From Sinorhizobium arboris LMG 14919 (GTDB lineage Bacteria > Pseudomonadota > Alphaproteobacteria > Rhizobiales > Rhizobiaceae), in assembly GCF_000427465.1 (NCBI RefSeq), contig NZ_ATYB01000014.1, forward strand, positions 372,001 through 436,000: a DNA stretch of 64,000 nt, written 5' to 3'. A program made the position numbers and the translations under genes. Positions 17,159 to 27,709 of this stretch are shown here, piece after piece. Within the stretch, counting starts at the first letter, position 1. Every line of letters begins with the position of its first letter. The notes under the pieces were generated by a model. That model did not search any database. It was given only the letters and a program-made list of their open reading frames with translations, and was not told the origin of the DNA.

Positions 17159-18367
17159 ATGAGTCTCTACGGTACCATGAGAACGGGCGTTTCCGGCATG
17201 AACGCCCAGTCGAACCGGCTCAGCACAGTCGCCGAGAACATCGCGAACGCCAACACTACCGGCTACAAGCGCGCCTCCACGGAGTTCTCATCGATGATCC
17301 TGCCTTCGGGCAACGGATCCTATAATTCCGGCGGCGTACAGACGCAGGTGCGCTACAGCATCTCCCAGCAGGGCGCGACGACCTTCACCACCTCGGCGAG
17401 CGACCTCGCGATCGACGGCGGCGGATTCTTCATCGTCGAAGGCGCAAACGGCCAGGAATTCCTGACGCGCGCCGGCTCCTTCGTTCCGGACAGCCAAGGC
17501 AATCTGGTCAATGCCGCCGGCTTCACGCTGATGGGCTACGAATACCAGGCCGGCGTCGATCCGACGGTCGTCGTCAACGGTTTCGATGGGCTGACCCGGG
17601 TCAACCTGGCTTCGGACGGCCTCATTGCCGTGGGATCGACCAAGGGCTCGATGGGCGCCAACCTGCCGTCGGGCGCGGCGGTGGGCGATATCTCCACCAC
17701 GTCGCTCGTGGTCTATGACAGCCAGGGCAACACCCGCATTCTGGACTTCAACTACGAGAAAACGGCGGATAATGCCTGGTCCGTGGAAGTGGTCGATCGG
17801 GCTTCTTCAACGGTCCTCGGGACACAGACGCTGAATTTCAATGCGGATGGATCCCTGACGGCCACTCCCGCCACGTTGACGACGACGGCGATGACGGCGC
17901 TTCCCGGCACCGGTGCGGACCTTTCGGCCCTGACCATCGACCTGACCAAGACCACCCAGCTCGGCTACGCCTTCAACGCCGACGGCGGCACGATCGACGG
18001 CAATGCGCCGAGCAAGGTTGCCGGCTACCAGATCGACTCCGACGGGATCGTCTATGTCAAATACGAGAACGGCAAGCTCGATCCGCGCTATCGCATCGCG
18101 CTCGCCAATGTCCAGAGTCCGGACAAGCTGAAGCCGGAATCCGGCAACGTCTATTCGCAGGGAGTCGACTCCGGTGTCATCATCACCGGTTTCGCCGGCT
18201 CGGGCGATTTCGGCGAAATCCTCTCCGGCGCGCTCGAAAGCTCGAATGTCGACATCGCCGAGGAACTGACGGCGATGATCGAGTCGCAGCGCAACTACAC
18301 GGCCAACTCCAAGGTCTTCCAGACCGGTTCGGAGCTGCTCGAAGTTCTCGTCAATCTGAAGCGGTAA
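17159..18367 (+). CDS. flgE: FlgE, hook protein
   Basis: This is a 402-residue hook subunit. N-terminal MSLYGTMRTGVSGMNAQSNR with [20 protein letters not shown] and C-terminal GALESSNVDIAEELTAMIES with QRNYTANSKVFQT are the paired D0 helices of the rod/hook family. The middle (about residues 80-350) is the FlgE-type D1/D2 portion. A GGAAATGAGGA region precedes the ATG. Its length is controlled by MotD/FliK. Confidence 0.95.
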   Translation: MSLYGTMRTGVSGMNAQSNRLSTVAENIANANTTGYKRASTEFSSMILPSGNGSYNSGGVQTQVRYSISQQGATTFTTSASDLAIDGGGFFIVEGANGQEFLTRAGSFVPDSQGNLVNAAGFTLMGYEYQAGVDPTVVVNGFDGLTRVNLASDGLIAVGSTKGSMGANLPSGAAVGDISTTSLVVYDSQGNTRILDFNYEKTADNAWSVEVVDRASSTVLGTQTLNFNADGSLTATPATLTTTAMTALPGTGADLSALTIDLTKTTQLGYAFNADGGTIDGNAPSKVAGYQIDSDGIVYVKYENGKLDPRYRIALANVQSPDKLKPESGNVYSQGVDSGVIITGFAGSGDFGEILSGALESSNVDIAEELTAMIESQRNYTANSKVFQTGSELLEVLVNLKR

Positions 18368-18450
18368 TTCCAAATTCGAAACTACGCAGTTCCGGACTTA
18401 AGGCCCGTTACAGGCTCTTACCGGAGGTGCTCTGAGAAAACGGTACCGGC

Positions 18451-19869
18451 ATGTCGCTGTCTTCTGCAATCGCCATCGCGCAATCCGCGTTCAGCACCAC
18501 GGCGCATCAAACCGCCACGGTCTCGAAGAACATTGCCAATGCGGGCAATGCGGACTACTCGCGCCGCATGGCCATGCTCGGGACCACTCCCGGCGGTGCG
18601 CAGATCGTATCGATCTACCGGGCGCAGAACGAGGCGCTCCTCAAGCAGAACCTGATCAGCATCTCGCAGTCCTCCGCGCAGAGCAGCCTCCTGTCGGGGT
18701 TGGAGATCATGAAATCCGCGCTCGGCGGAAACGACTACGAATCGTCGCCGTCCACCTATCTCTCGGCCTTCCGCAACAGCCTGCAGACATTCGCGTCGAC
18801 GCCGGGCAATGCGACGATCGCCGCCACGGTGGTGTCGGACGCATCGGACCTCGCCAACTCGATCAGCAGGACGTCGGCCGCCCTGCAGGATCTCCGCCGC
18901 GATACGGACAAGAAAATCGCCGAGGAAGTCGCCAATCTGAACGCGCTTCTCGCGCGCTTCGAGACGGCGAACAATGCGGTCAGGCAGGCGACGGCTGCGG
19001 GGACTGACACGACCGCTGCGCTCGACGACCGCGACAAGATCCTGAAGCAGATATCGGAACTGGTCGGAATTTCGACCGTGACGCGGGCGAACAACGACAC
19101 CGTCATCTACACATCGGGCGGTACGGTTCTGTTCGAGACGCTTCCGAGGGAAGTCACCTTTGCGCCGAAGAGCGCTTACGATGCGACCGTCACCGGCAAC
19201 GGCATATTCATCGACGGCGTGCCGCTCGCAGCAGGCAGCGGTGCCGATACCAGTGCCCGGGGCAAGCTCGCGGGCCTGCTTCAGCTGCGCGACGAAACCG
19301 CTCCGACCTTCCAGTCGCAGCTCGACGAGCTGGCCCGCGGCCTGGTCACCCTGTTCCAGGAAGGCGGATTGCCGGGACTCTTCACCTGGTCGGGCGGCAC
19401 CGTGCCGGCCGCCGGCGCTGTCCAGCCGGGGATGGCCGCGACGCTTTCGGTCAACCCCGCGGCGAGGACCAATCCGTTCCTCCTGCGTGACGGCGGCTTC
19501 AACGGCGTCGTTTCGAACCCGGGCGGCAATGCCGGCTTCACGGACCTGCTCGACGGCTTCGTCACCGCGATGGACGGCGACATGCAGTTCGACGCCGCGG
19601 CCGGGCTCGACGGCACGAGCTCGATCATGGAGTTCGCCGCCTCGTCGATCGGCTGGTTCGAACAGATCCGCAGCGGCGCCTCCACCGCTGATGACAACAA
19701 GGCGGCGCTCCTGGCGCGCACGCAGGAGGCACTCGGCAGTGTGACCGGGGTGAGCATCGACGAGGAACTGTCGCTGCTTCTCGATCTGGAGCAGTCCTAC
19801 AAGGCTTCGGCCAAGTTGATCAGCACCGTCGACGCCATGATGGCGTCGCTTCTGGAAGCCGTGAGGTAA
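18451..19869 (+). CDS. flgK: FlgK, hook-filament junction protein 1
   Basis: This is a 472-residue first junction protein between hook and filament. The N-terminus (SSAIAIAQSAFSTTAHQTAT, NIANAGNADYSRRMA) and C-terminus (ISIDEELSLLLDLEQSYKA-like, then SAKLISTVDAMMASLLEAVR) have the FlgK pattern. The family coiled coil is at about residues 120-190. The C-terminal end is two bases from flgL, so the two junction proteins are co-made. Confidence 0.94.
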   Translation: MSLSSAIAIAQSAFSTTAHQTATVSKNIANAGNADYSRRMAMLGTTPGGAQIVSIYRAQNEALLKQNLISISQSSAQSSLLSGLEIMKSALGGNDYESSPSTYLSAFRNSLQTFASTPGNATIAATVVSDASDLANSISRTSAALQDLRRDTDKKIAEEVANLNALLARFETANNAVRQATAAGTDTTAALDDRDKILKQISELVGISTVTRANNDTVIYTSGGTVLFETLPREVTFAPKSAYDATVTGNGIFIDGVPLAAGSGADTSARGKLAGLLQLRDETAPTFQSQLDELARGLVTLFQEGGLPGLFTWSGGTVPAAGAVQPGMAATLSVNPAARTNPFLLRDGGFNGVVSNPGGNAGFTDLLDGFVTAMDGDMQFDAAAGLDGTSSIMEFAASSIGWFEQIRSGASTADDNKAALLARTQEALGSVTGVSIDEELSLLLDLEQSYKASAKLISTVDAMMASLLEAVR

Positions 19870-19871
19870 TC

Positions 19872-20915
19872 ATGAAGACGTCCTTCGTTTCGAACCTGGC
19901 CGTGCAGAACGCCATGCGCCTGACCATTCAGCAGGGGCAGGCGGAACTTCTCAAACTTCAGGCGGAGGTGACGACCGGCCGCCACGCGGATGTGGGGCTG
20001 GCACTCGGCTCGTCGACGGCGCGTTCCGTGAGCCTGCAGCGCGAGCTCGCGCGGCTCGAAACGCTCGTCGACACCAATTCCGTCGTGACCCAGCGGCTGG
20101 CCGCCTCGCAAGCGGCTCTCTCCACGATGGCGGAAGCCGCCCAGCAGGTGCGCAACACCCTTGTCACCTTCAAGGGTAACGATGCCGCGGATCAGCTTGC
20201 CATCCAGAAGACAGAAATACAGAGCGCCATGTCGGCCTTCTCTTCGGCGGCGAACCTGTCCTTCAACGGCGAATTCCTCTTCGCCGGCATCAACACCGAC
20301 GTGAAACCCTTCGAAGACTACAATGCCGCGGCGAAGTCGACCTTCGACACCGCGCTCGCCGGCTACATGTCGACGAACGGTATTGCCTCCATGAGCGATT
20401 TCACCAAGGCTCAGATGGAGGATTTCATCACCAACACGCTCGAACCGCTTTATGCGGATGATGCGCGGTGGGCCGCGGATTGGTCCAAGGCGTCGAGCCG
20501 GAACATGACGAGCCGCATCAGCACGACCGAGGTGGTGCAGAGCTCCACCAATGCGACGACGGAAGGCTTCCGGAAATTCGCCCTTGCCAGCGTGATCGCA
20601 CTGGAGCTCATGGACGACAACGTCGGTTCCGAGGTCCGGGCCTATATCGGCGAGACGGCGCTCGGCTATATTGAACAGGCCAATACGCAGATCACCGCGG
20701 AGCGCAGCACTCTCGGTGTTTCGGAGGCGCGCGTGAAAAAGGCGAACACCTCCCTCCAGGCCCAGACCAAGCTGATCAAGACACATATTACCGATCTCGA
20801 AGGTGTCGACACTTACGAGGCTTCCACGCGGATGAACACGCTGCTGACGCAGGTAGAGACCTCCTACACGCTGACGGCGCGGATCCAGCGGTTGAGTTTG
20901 ATAGACTTCCTCTAA
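19872..20915 (+). CDS. flgL: FlgL, hook-filament junction protein 3
   Basis: The 347-residue flagellin-like protein has an N-terminus (VSNLAVQNAMRLTIQQGQAE, VTTGRHADVGLALG) and C-terminus (ASTRMNTLLTQVETSYTLTA, IQRLSLIDFL) typical of FlgL, forming the second junction layer under the filament. It starts two bases after flgK. A 7-bp hairpin overlaps its stop codon. Confidence 0.93.
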   Translation: MKTSFVSNLAVQNAMRLTIQQGQAELLKLQAEVTTGRHADVGLALGSSTARSVSLQRELARLETLVDTNSVVTQRLAASQAALSTMAEAAQQVRNTLVTFKGNDAADQLAIQKTEIQSAMSAFSSAANLSFNGEFLFAGINTDVKPFEDYNAAAKSTFDTALAGYMSTNGIASMSDFTKAQMEDFITNTLEPLYADDARWAADWSKASSRNMTSRISTTEVVQSSTNATTEGFRKFALASVIALELMDDNVGSEVRAYIGETALGYIEQANTQITAERSTLGVSEARVKKANTSLQAQTKLIKTHITDLEGVDTYEASTRMNTLLTQVETSYTLTARIQRLSLIDFL

Positions 20916-20926
20916 TGACTAGAGGA
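20908..20926 (+). other. Hairpin at the flgL-flaF boundary
   Basis: TCCTCTA (20908-20914) pairs perfectly with TAGAGGA (20920-20926). It includes the flgL stop and has no T-run, so it is more likely an mRNA processing or stability element than a terminator. Confidence 0.4.
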
Positions 20927-20952
20927 TGCGGACAAGCATGAGGGATGTCTGA

Positions 20953-22153
<1,201 letters not shown>

Positions 22154-22159
22154 GTTCCC

Positions 22160-22426
22160 ATGAATGAGGCGGATGCCCTCGACATCGTACAGGCGGCGAT
22201 CTGGACAGTGATCGTGGCCTCGGGCCCTGCCGTTCTCGCCGCAATGGTGGTCGGCGTCGGTATCGCCTTCATTCAGGCCCTGACGCAGGTTCAGGAAATG
22301 ACGCTGACTTTCGTACCGAAGATTCTCGCCGTAATGATCACGGCCGCCATTTCCGCGCCATTCGTCGGCGCACAGATTTCGATTTTCACCGATATCGTTT
22401 TCTCGCGGATACAGAGCGGGTTTTAG
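22160..22426 (+). CDS. fliQ: FliQ, flagellar export gate protein
   Basis: This 88-residue protein of two membrane helices has the FliQ motif GIAFIQALTQVQEMTLTFVP and KILAVMITAAI. It belongs to the FliPQR export gate. Six bases follow the flgD stop. Confidence 0.94.
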   Translation: MNEADALDIVQAAIWTVIVASGPAVLAAMVVGVGIAFIQALTQVQEMTLTFVPKILAVMITAAISAPFVGAQISIFTDIVFSRIQSGF

Positions 22427-22557
22427 CCAGAGCGGGTGAAAATCCCCATGCTCCTCCGCATACCACCCTCGCGCAAGCTTGGACGCTTAATTCTTCCGCC
22501 ATACCCGGGCAGCATGCACGTCATGCCGCCCCCCTCTCATGACGAGACGGAAGAGAT

Positions 22558-24645
22558 ATGGCACAACAGGCGACGCTGACCGTTCCGAAACTTGCCCCCA
22601 AGAGCCGGGACATCGGCTTTGCGCTCGGGATCGTGATGATCCTGTCGATCCTGTTCCTGCCGATCCCTCCCTTCCTGATCGACCTCGGGCTTGCTTTCTC
22701 CATCGCATTCTCGGTGCTGATCCTGATGGTCGCGCTGTGGATCCAGCGGCCGCTCGATTTCTCGTCGTTCCCGACCATTCTCCTGATTTCGACCATGACC
22801 CGCCTGGCGCTGAACATCGCCACAACGCGCGTCATTCTCTCTCACGGTCACGAAGGGCATGGCGCCGCCGGCGGGGTCATCTCCGGCTTCGCCGGTCTCG
22901 TCATGTCCGGTGATTTCGTTATCGGTCTGATCGTCTTCCTGATCCTGATCACGGTGAACTTCATCGTCATCACCAAAGGGGCCACGCGTATCGCCGAGGT
23001 CGGCGCCCGCTTTACCCTTGATGCGATCCCCGGCAAGCAGATGTCGATCGATGCCGACCTCTCGGCCGGCCTGATCGACGAGAAGGAAGCGCAGCGACGC
23101 CGCCGCGAGCTGGAGGAGGAGAGCTCCTTCTTCGGCGCCATGGACGGCGCGTCGAAATTCGTGCGCGGCGATGCGATCGCCGGCCTGATCATTACGGCGA
23201 TCAACGTCTTCGGCGGCATCATCATTGGCTATCTGCGTCACGACATGCAGGTCGGCGAGGCGGCCGACGTCTTCGTTAAGCTCTCCGTCGGCGACGGTCT
23301 CGTCTCCCAGATCCCGGCACTGATCGTCTCGCTCGCTGCAGGCCTCCTCGTCTCGCGCGGCGGCACCGCGGGCTCCACCGACCAGGCGGTTATCGGCCAG
23401 CTCAGCGGCTATCCCCGGGCGCTGATGGTTGCCTCCGGCCTGATCGTCCTGCTCTCCGTAATGCCCGGACTGCCCTTCCTTCCCTTTGCGGCGCTTGGCG
23501 GCGGCATGGCGTTCCTGAGCTGGTTCATTCCGAGGCAGATGGAGGCCGAGAAGGCGGCAAAGCGGGACGAGGAGGCGGCAAAGGCGCAGCAGAGCAAGGA
23601 AAGCGACAAGGATTCCGTCAAATCGGTGCTGAAGACGGCAGAGATCGAACTCCTGCTGGGCAAGCAGGTCTCCACGAGGCTGCTGGGCGCTCATCAGGAG
23701 CTTGCCTTCCGTGTCGGCAAGATGCGCCGAAAGTTCGCCCTGCAATACGGACTCGTCGTTCCTGAGATCAAGGTTTCCGACGACATCACCATTCCCGATA
23801 AGGCCTATCATATCCGGATCCACGGCACCACGATCGCCTCCAATACGGTCCGCGTGGGCGAAGTGCTGGTCGTTACCGGTGGCGGGCGGCGGCCGAGCGT
23901 GCCGGGCGACGACATCCGGGAACCGGCGTTCGGCATGCCGGCGGTATCGATCCTCGAGACATTCACCGAAGACCTTAAGCGCGAGGGCTTCCACCCGATC
24001 GACAACGTCTCCGTGGTTCTGACGCATTTGAGCGAAGTGATCCGCAACAATCTCCCGCAGCTTCTCTCCTATAAGGACGTGAAGGTTCTGATCGAACGGC
24101 TCGATCCGGAATACCGCAAGCTCGCGGACGAGATCTGTACCTCGCACATGTCCTATTCCGGCCTGCAGGCGGTGTTGAAACTGCTGCTTGCCGAGCGGGT
24201 GTCGATCCGCAATCTGCATCTGATCCTCGAAGCGGTGGCGGAACTGGCCCCGCATGTGCGCAAGACCGAGCAGATCGTCGAACATGTGCGGGTGCGCATG
24301 TCGCAGCAGCTCTGCGGCGACCTCGCCGAAAACGGCGTGCTGCGCGTGCTGAGGCTCGGCAACAAGTGGGACATGGTCTTCCACCAGGCGCTGAAGCGGG
24401 ACGCCAAGGGTGAGATCGTCGAGTTCGATATCGACCCGCGGCATCTCGAGGAATTCAGCGAGCAGGCGACAAAGGTAATCCGTGAACATCTCGATCGCGG
24501 CATGCCCTTCGTACTGGTAAGTTCGCCCGAATCCCGCTCTTATGTGCGGATGATCATCGAACGCCTCTTCGCCACATTGCCCGTGCTCTCGCATGTCGAA
24601 CTCGCCAAGGGCCTCGAAATAAAGATTATCGGCTCGATCTCATGA
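22558..24645 (+). CDS. flhA: FlhA, flagellar export apparatus protein
   Basis: This is the 695-residue major export component. The N-terminal half has about eight membrane helices with the FHIPEP-type region ([34 protein letters not shown] with [20 protein letters not shown]). The cytoplasmic C-half binds chaperone-substrate complexes. A long antisense ORF (22537-24594) is a shadow. The start of fliR overlaps its stop by ATGA. Confidence 0.96.
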   Translation: MAQQATLTVPKLAPKSRDIGFALGIVMILSILFLPIPPFLIDLGLAFSIAFSVLILMVALWIQRPLDFSSFPTILLISTMTRLALNIATTRVILSHGHEGHGAAGGVISGFAGLVMSGDFVIGLIVFLILITVNFIVITKGATRIAEVGARFTLDAIPGKQMSIDADLSAGLIDEKEAQRRRRELEEESSFFGAMDGASKFVRGDAIAGLIITAINVFGGIIIGYLRHDMQVGEAADVFVKLSVGDGLVSQIPALIVSLAAGLLVSRGGTAGSTDQAVIGQLSGYPRALMVASGLIVLLSVMPGLPFLPFAALGGGMAFLSWFIPRQMEAEKAAKRDEEAAKAQQSKESDKDSVKSVLKTAEIELLLGKQVSTRLLGAHQELAFRVGKMRRKFALQYGLVVPEIKVSDDITIPDKAYHIRIHGTTIASNTVRVGEVLVVTGGGRRPSVPGDDIREPAFGMPAVSILETFTEDLKREGFHPIDNVSVVLTHLSEVIRNNLPQLLSYKDVKVLIERLDPEYRKLADEICTSHMSYSGLQAVLKLLLAERVSIRNLHLILEAVAELAPHVRKTEQIVEHVRVRMSQQLCGDLAENGVLRVLRLGNKWDMVFHQALKRDAKGEIVEFDIDPRHLEEFSEQATKVIREHLDRGMPFVLVSSPESRSYVRMIIERLFATLPVLSHVELAKGLEIKIIGSIS

Positions 24646-25394
24646 TCACCGACCCCGAGGGCACGGTTCTGGCGCTGTTTGCGGCCTTCTGCCGGATCGG
24701 CGGCTGTATCATGATCATGCCGGGATTCTCGACGGCGCGCGTTCCCATGCAGATCAGGCTGTTCATCGCCGTGGCGATCTCAATGGCCATCCTGCCGATC
24801 ATGTGGACGGATATCTATCCGCAAGTGACGGGCAAAGGTCACAACTACCTTTACCTCGTCGCGACCGAGACCGCCGTCGGCGCCGTGATCGGGCTCGTTG
24901 CGCGTTACTATGTGCTCGGCCTGCAGTTTGCCGGCACCGCGATGACCATGCTGATGGGGTTCAGCCCGCCGCCGACGGCGGACGTGCTGGAGGATACGGC
25001 GGAAAACCAGCTCACCAGCCTGATCGGTTTTGCCGGGTTGATGATTCTCTTCATGCTGGATTTCCATCACGTGATCTTCGAGGCGATCGCACAGTCCTAC
25101 CGGGTCATGCCGATCGGCGCCGGCTTCGACCCGCAGGGCATGCTGATCACGCTCACCAATTCGCTCGAGCAGACATTCATGATCATGCTCCGGCTCGCCA
25201 GCCCCTTCGTGATCTACGGCCTGCTGTTCAACGTCGCGATCGGCATGGTGAACAAGCTGGCGCCGCAGATTCCGGTCTACTTCATTTCCCAGCCCTATCT
25301 CATCATGGGCGGCCTCTTCCTTTTTTATCTCGGCATCGCAGCGATGCTGCGTCTCTTTGCCGAGGGCTTCGGACCTGTCATGCAGGGTGGCTAG
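24642..25394 (+). CDS. fliR: FliR, flagellar export gate protein
   Basis: The 250-residue membrane protein has FliR traits: an N-terminal [20 protein letters not shown], then [17 protein letters not shown], a conserved [20 protein letters not shown] segment, and a C-terminal helix pair ending [14 protein letters not shown]. Together with FliP and FliQ it forms the export gate. Confidence 0.95.
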   Translation: MITDPEGTVLALFAAFCRIGGCIMIMPGFSTARVPMQIRLFIAVAISMAILPIMWTDIYPQVTGKGHNYLYLVATETAVGAVIGLVARYYVLGLQFAGTAMTMLMGFSPPPTADVLEDTAENQLTSLIGFAGLMILFMLDFHHVIFEAIAQSYRVMPIGAGFDPQGMLITLTNSLEQTFMIMLRLASPFVIYGLLFNVAIGMVNKLAPQIPVYFISQPYLIMGGLFLFYLGIAAMLRLFAEGFGPVMQGG

Positions 25395-25398
25395 CTCG

Positions 25399-25812
25399 AT
25401 GAAGATGCGGTCCGAAAAACTGAAACGCCTGGTCGCCGTCCAGCGGCACCTGGAGCGGATGGCGGAAAGCGAAGTCGCCGAGACCGCCCGCCAGCGGACC
25501 GAGCTTGCCGGAACGATCGACGCGGTGGTTGACGCTATGGGGTCGGCCCACCCGATGCATCGCATGTTCTCGGGGCATTATGCCTCCCAACTCGGACGCC
25601 TCGAGCAGAAGGACCGGATGCTGCTCGGGATTCAGCAGGTGCATGAAGCGCGCATGATGAAGGAACGCGCCAAGGGCGACAGGCTCGAGGAAAACATGAA
25701 GGACGCTCGGATATCGGAGGACCGCGAGGCAGCCGATAATTCGATCCTCGATCTCATCGATCAGCACGTGTCGGTCGGTGCGCCAGCTTCCCGTAAGGTT
25801 GAGGGGCGATAG
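25399..25812 (+). CDS. FliJ-like coiled-coil protein
   Basis: The 137-residue protein starts at ATG 25399 (the frame is open earlier). It is almost wholly charged helix: KMRSEKLKRLVAVQRHLERM at the start, then a second helix around QLGRLEQKDRMLLGIQQVHE and ERAKGDRLEENMKDAR. This antiparallel coiled-coil form, its size and its place next to fliR fit FliJ, the export apparatus stalk that binds FliI and FlhA. No strong sequence motif defines FliJ, so the call is structural inference. Confidence 0.6.
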   Translation: MKMRSEKLKRLVAVQRHLERMAESEVAETARQRTELAGTIDAVVDAMGSAHPMHRMFSGHYASQLGRLEQKDRMLLGIQQVHEARMMKERAKGDRLEENMKDARISEDREAADNSILDLIDQHVSVGAPASRKVEGR

Positions 25813-25910
25813 TGCCTCGGCCGGAAGCCAGCAAGGGTGGCTTTCCGGTTCACGAACATTGCGTTGCCCGGCAAAACGAGACGCCGGCTTCGCCTGTGAG
25901 AGGATCTGAC

Positions 25911-26462
25911 ATGGCTATTTCTCCGCCCAGCGATCTGGTGATGGATGTCGTCCGCGCGGCGGATCCGGCTGAGGTTCAGGAAGCTCAGGCGCGGCTCAAG
26001 GCCAATCGCGCGGCCTTCCAGGCGACCAGCCTCGCTGAAAACGGCGACGGATTCGCAGCTCACGTTTCAGTGCTCAATTCCTCCGAGGGATCGACAGGGC
26101 TCGGAGACATCAGCAATCGGACCGAGGCGAAGAAGATTCCCGAGACCTATCGGAAATTCGAGGCGATGGTCCTGCAGAATTTCGTGAAGTCCATGCTTCC
26201 GAGCGAAAGCGAGAACGTCTTCGGCAAAGGTACCTCGGGCGACATCTGGAAGAGCATGATGGCCGAGCAGATCGGCGACGTGCTCGCCAAGGGCGGCGGG
26301 ATCGGCATCGCCGATCAGATGGCGGGCGACGATGCGACCGACCGGGTGAATGCTTCGCTCGATGGCGACAGCCGGAATCTGGCCGCCGGCATGGTCCAGG
26401 AATATGAGCGCAAGGCGCTCTCGTCCTTCCTGCCCAACGACGAAGAGAAGAAGCAGGCCTGA
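25911..26462 (+). CDS. FlgJ-type rod-binding protein without muramidase domain
   Basis: The 184-residue product from ATG 25911 is preceded by GAGAGG; the frame is open to 25812. Residues about 80-140 form the rod-binding domain of FlgJ (YRKFEAMVLQNFVKSMLPSE, WKSMMAEQIGDVLAKGGGIG, IADQM). FlgJ caps the growing rod. Enterobacterial FlgJ also has a C-terminal muramidase; here it is absent, and the separate transglycosylase at 15559-16125 may do that job. Confidence 0.8.
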   Translation: MAISPPSDLVMDVVRAADPAEVQEAQARLKANRAAFQATSLAENGDGFAAHVSVLNSSEGSTGLGDISNRTEAKKIPETYRKFEAMVLQNFVKSMLPSESENVFGKGTSGDIWKSMMAEQIGDVLAKGGGIGIADQMAGDDATDRVNASLDGDSRNLAAGMVQEYERKALSSFLPNDEEKKQA

Positions 26463-26638
26463 TGCATGTCGTCCAGGACGCGTGGCGGCTTGGCGATTAC
26501 AATTCACAGGAAGCGGGTTGAGGAACGGCTCAGGCAGTTCCACAGCCAGCATCTCATACCAATTGAAACAAACGGGCGAGAAAATGCCTGGGCACCGTTC
26601 CGCCCGCGCCCGGCGACAGTGCTTATGGGGAATTGATT

Positions 26639-27007
26639 ATGGAAGCTGTGGCATCCAACGACCTGCGGATACAAAACGTGCTCGGCCGGTTGGAAATGAT
26701 CATCGACAACGAGAACAGCCGTATCGGCGTGGATCCCGAATTCGACCTCAAGACGTCGAACGCCCACAAGAGCCGGTGCCTCTACGAGCTGACGATGCTC
26801 CATCGGGACGCCGGGCCGGGTGAGATTTCACCGGCCTTCACTGCGCAGACGAACCACCTCAGGAACAAGCTGCAAGTCAACGCGCAGAAGGTGGCGGCGC
26901 ACCTGGAAGCGGTCCGCTCCGTCGTCGATCTTCTCAAGACCGCCGCCCAGGACGCGGATGCGGACGGCATCTATACCGAAGCGCAATTCCGCTACAGCGA
27001 TTTCTGA
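26639..27007 (+). CDS. FlgN-like export chaperone
   Basis: The 122-residue, helical protein from ATG 26639 follows GGGG; a TTG two codons earlier is possible. The pattern LGRLEMIIDNENSRIGVDPE, then LRNKLQVNAQKVAAHLEAVR and SVVDLL resembles FlgN, the chaperone of FlgK and FlgL. The C-terminus GIYTEAQFRYSDF also recalls FlgN tails. It ends one base into the start of the next gene (TGATG). Function inferred from form and context. Confidence 0.6.
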   Translation: MEAVASNDLRIQNVLGRLEMIIDNENSRIGVDPEFDLKTSNAHKSRCLYELTMLHRDAGPGEISPAFTAQTNHLRNKLQVNAQKVAAHLEAVRSVVDLLKTAAQDADADGIYTEAQFRYSDF

Positions 27008-27573
27008 TGTTGAAACTCGTTCTCACCGGGGTCTGGGTCTGCGTCGTTACGCTCGGCTCGGTATATTTTTCGATGCAATATGCCTCGGCACCCGTGGTTT
27101 CGGATGCGGAGGCGGACCGGCGCGCGTCGCAGGAATATGTCCCGGGTGAGATGATAACGATCCCGTCAATCAAAGACGGGGCGGTGCAGGGTTATTTCCT
27201 TGCGAAGCTCTCCTTCTCGGCCTCCCGGGAAGGTATCGCCAAACTGCATGCGCCTTTGCGCCAGCTCGTCACCGACGAGCTCTACGACATGCTCGTGGGC
27301 TCGCGGTTCATCGATGTCGCCGATATGGCTGCCTTCGATCTGCCGGGCTTCAAGGTCGCGGTCAAGGATGGTCTCAACAGGAAACTCGGAAGCGAAGTCA
27401 TTTCCGAAGTTCTGGTCGAGCAGCTCGAATATCTGACCAAAGAGGACGTCGAGCGCGTGGCCAATAGCCAGAATCGGCCTTATCAGAAGCCCGTGCCGAT
27501 CGTCGACAGGAACGGCACGGTGGCCTCGGACCGGCTCCCGCAGGGTGCGGTGCAGGCGACGGGCGCGCACTAG
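27007..27573 (+). CDS. Second FliL-like membrane protein
   Basis: The 188-residue protein has an N-terminal membrane segment (about residues 5-25) and a periplasmic domain laid out like FliL: AVQGYFLAKLSFSASREGIA, then APLRQLVTDELYDMLVGSRF, then GLNRKLGSEVISEVLVEQLE. It could be a stator-associated FliL paralogue. The start overlaps the upstream stop. Similarity to the true FliL (3774-4265) is in layout, not residue identity. It closes the flagellar block. Confidence 0.6.
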   Translation: MLKLVLTGVWVCVVTLGSVYFSMQYASAPVVSDAEADRRASQEYVPGEMITIPSIKDGAVQGYFLAKLSFSASREGIAKLHAPLRQLVTDELYDMLVGSRFIDVADMAAFDLPGFKVAVKDGLNRKLGSEVISEVLVEQLEYLTKEDVERVANSQNRPYQKPVPIVDRNGTVASDRLPQGAVQATGAH

Positions 27574-27597
27574 GTCACGATGACCTTGGTTCCGGTC

Positions 27598-27684
27598 CAC
27601 CACAAATCGTGGATGTGATCGATTCTAAAAGGTCGAGACGCGTGCGGAGAACCGCACACCGTTTTCCTCCTCCCGCTCCAGGGT
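27598..27684. repeat. Rhizobial intergenic palindromic repeat (RIME-like)
   Basis: The stretch has the familiar rhizobial intergenic layout: a GTGATCGATTC core near 27615, then an AACCGC-N-CACNNTTTTCC-like part and CCGCTCCAG at the end (about 27674-27683). A related element follows aglK at 37917-37995. It lies between the convergent flagellar block and the glycosyltransferase gene. Confidence 0.5.
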
Positions 27685-27709
27685 AGTCCAGCCGGCGGCG
27701 GTATCAGCT

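Noticed and set aside
22537..24594. Antisense ORF of 685 codons opposite flhA
   Set aside because: It is the mirror of a GC-rich coding region with frame-phased G/C third positions; flhA on the + strand is unmistakable and the antisense product shows no motif.
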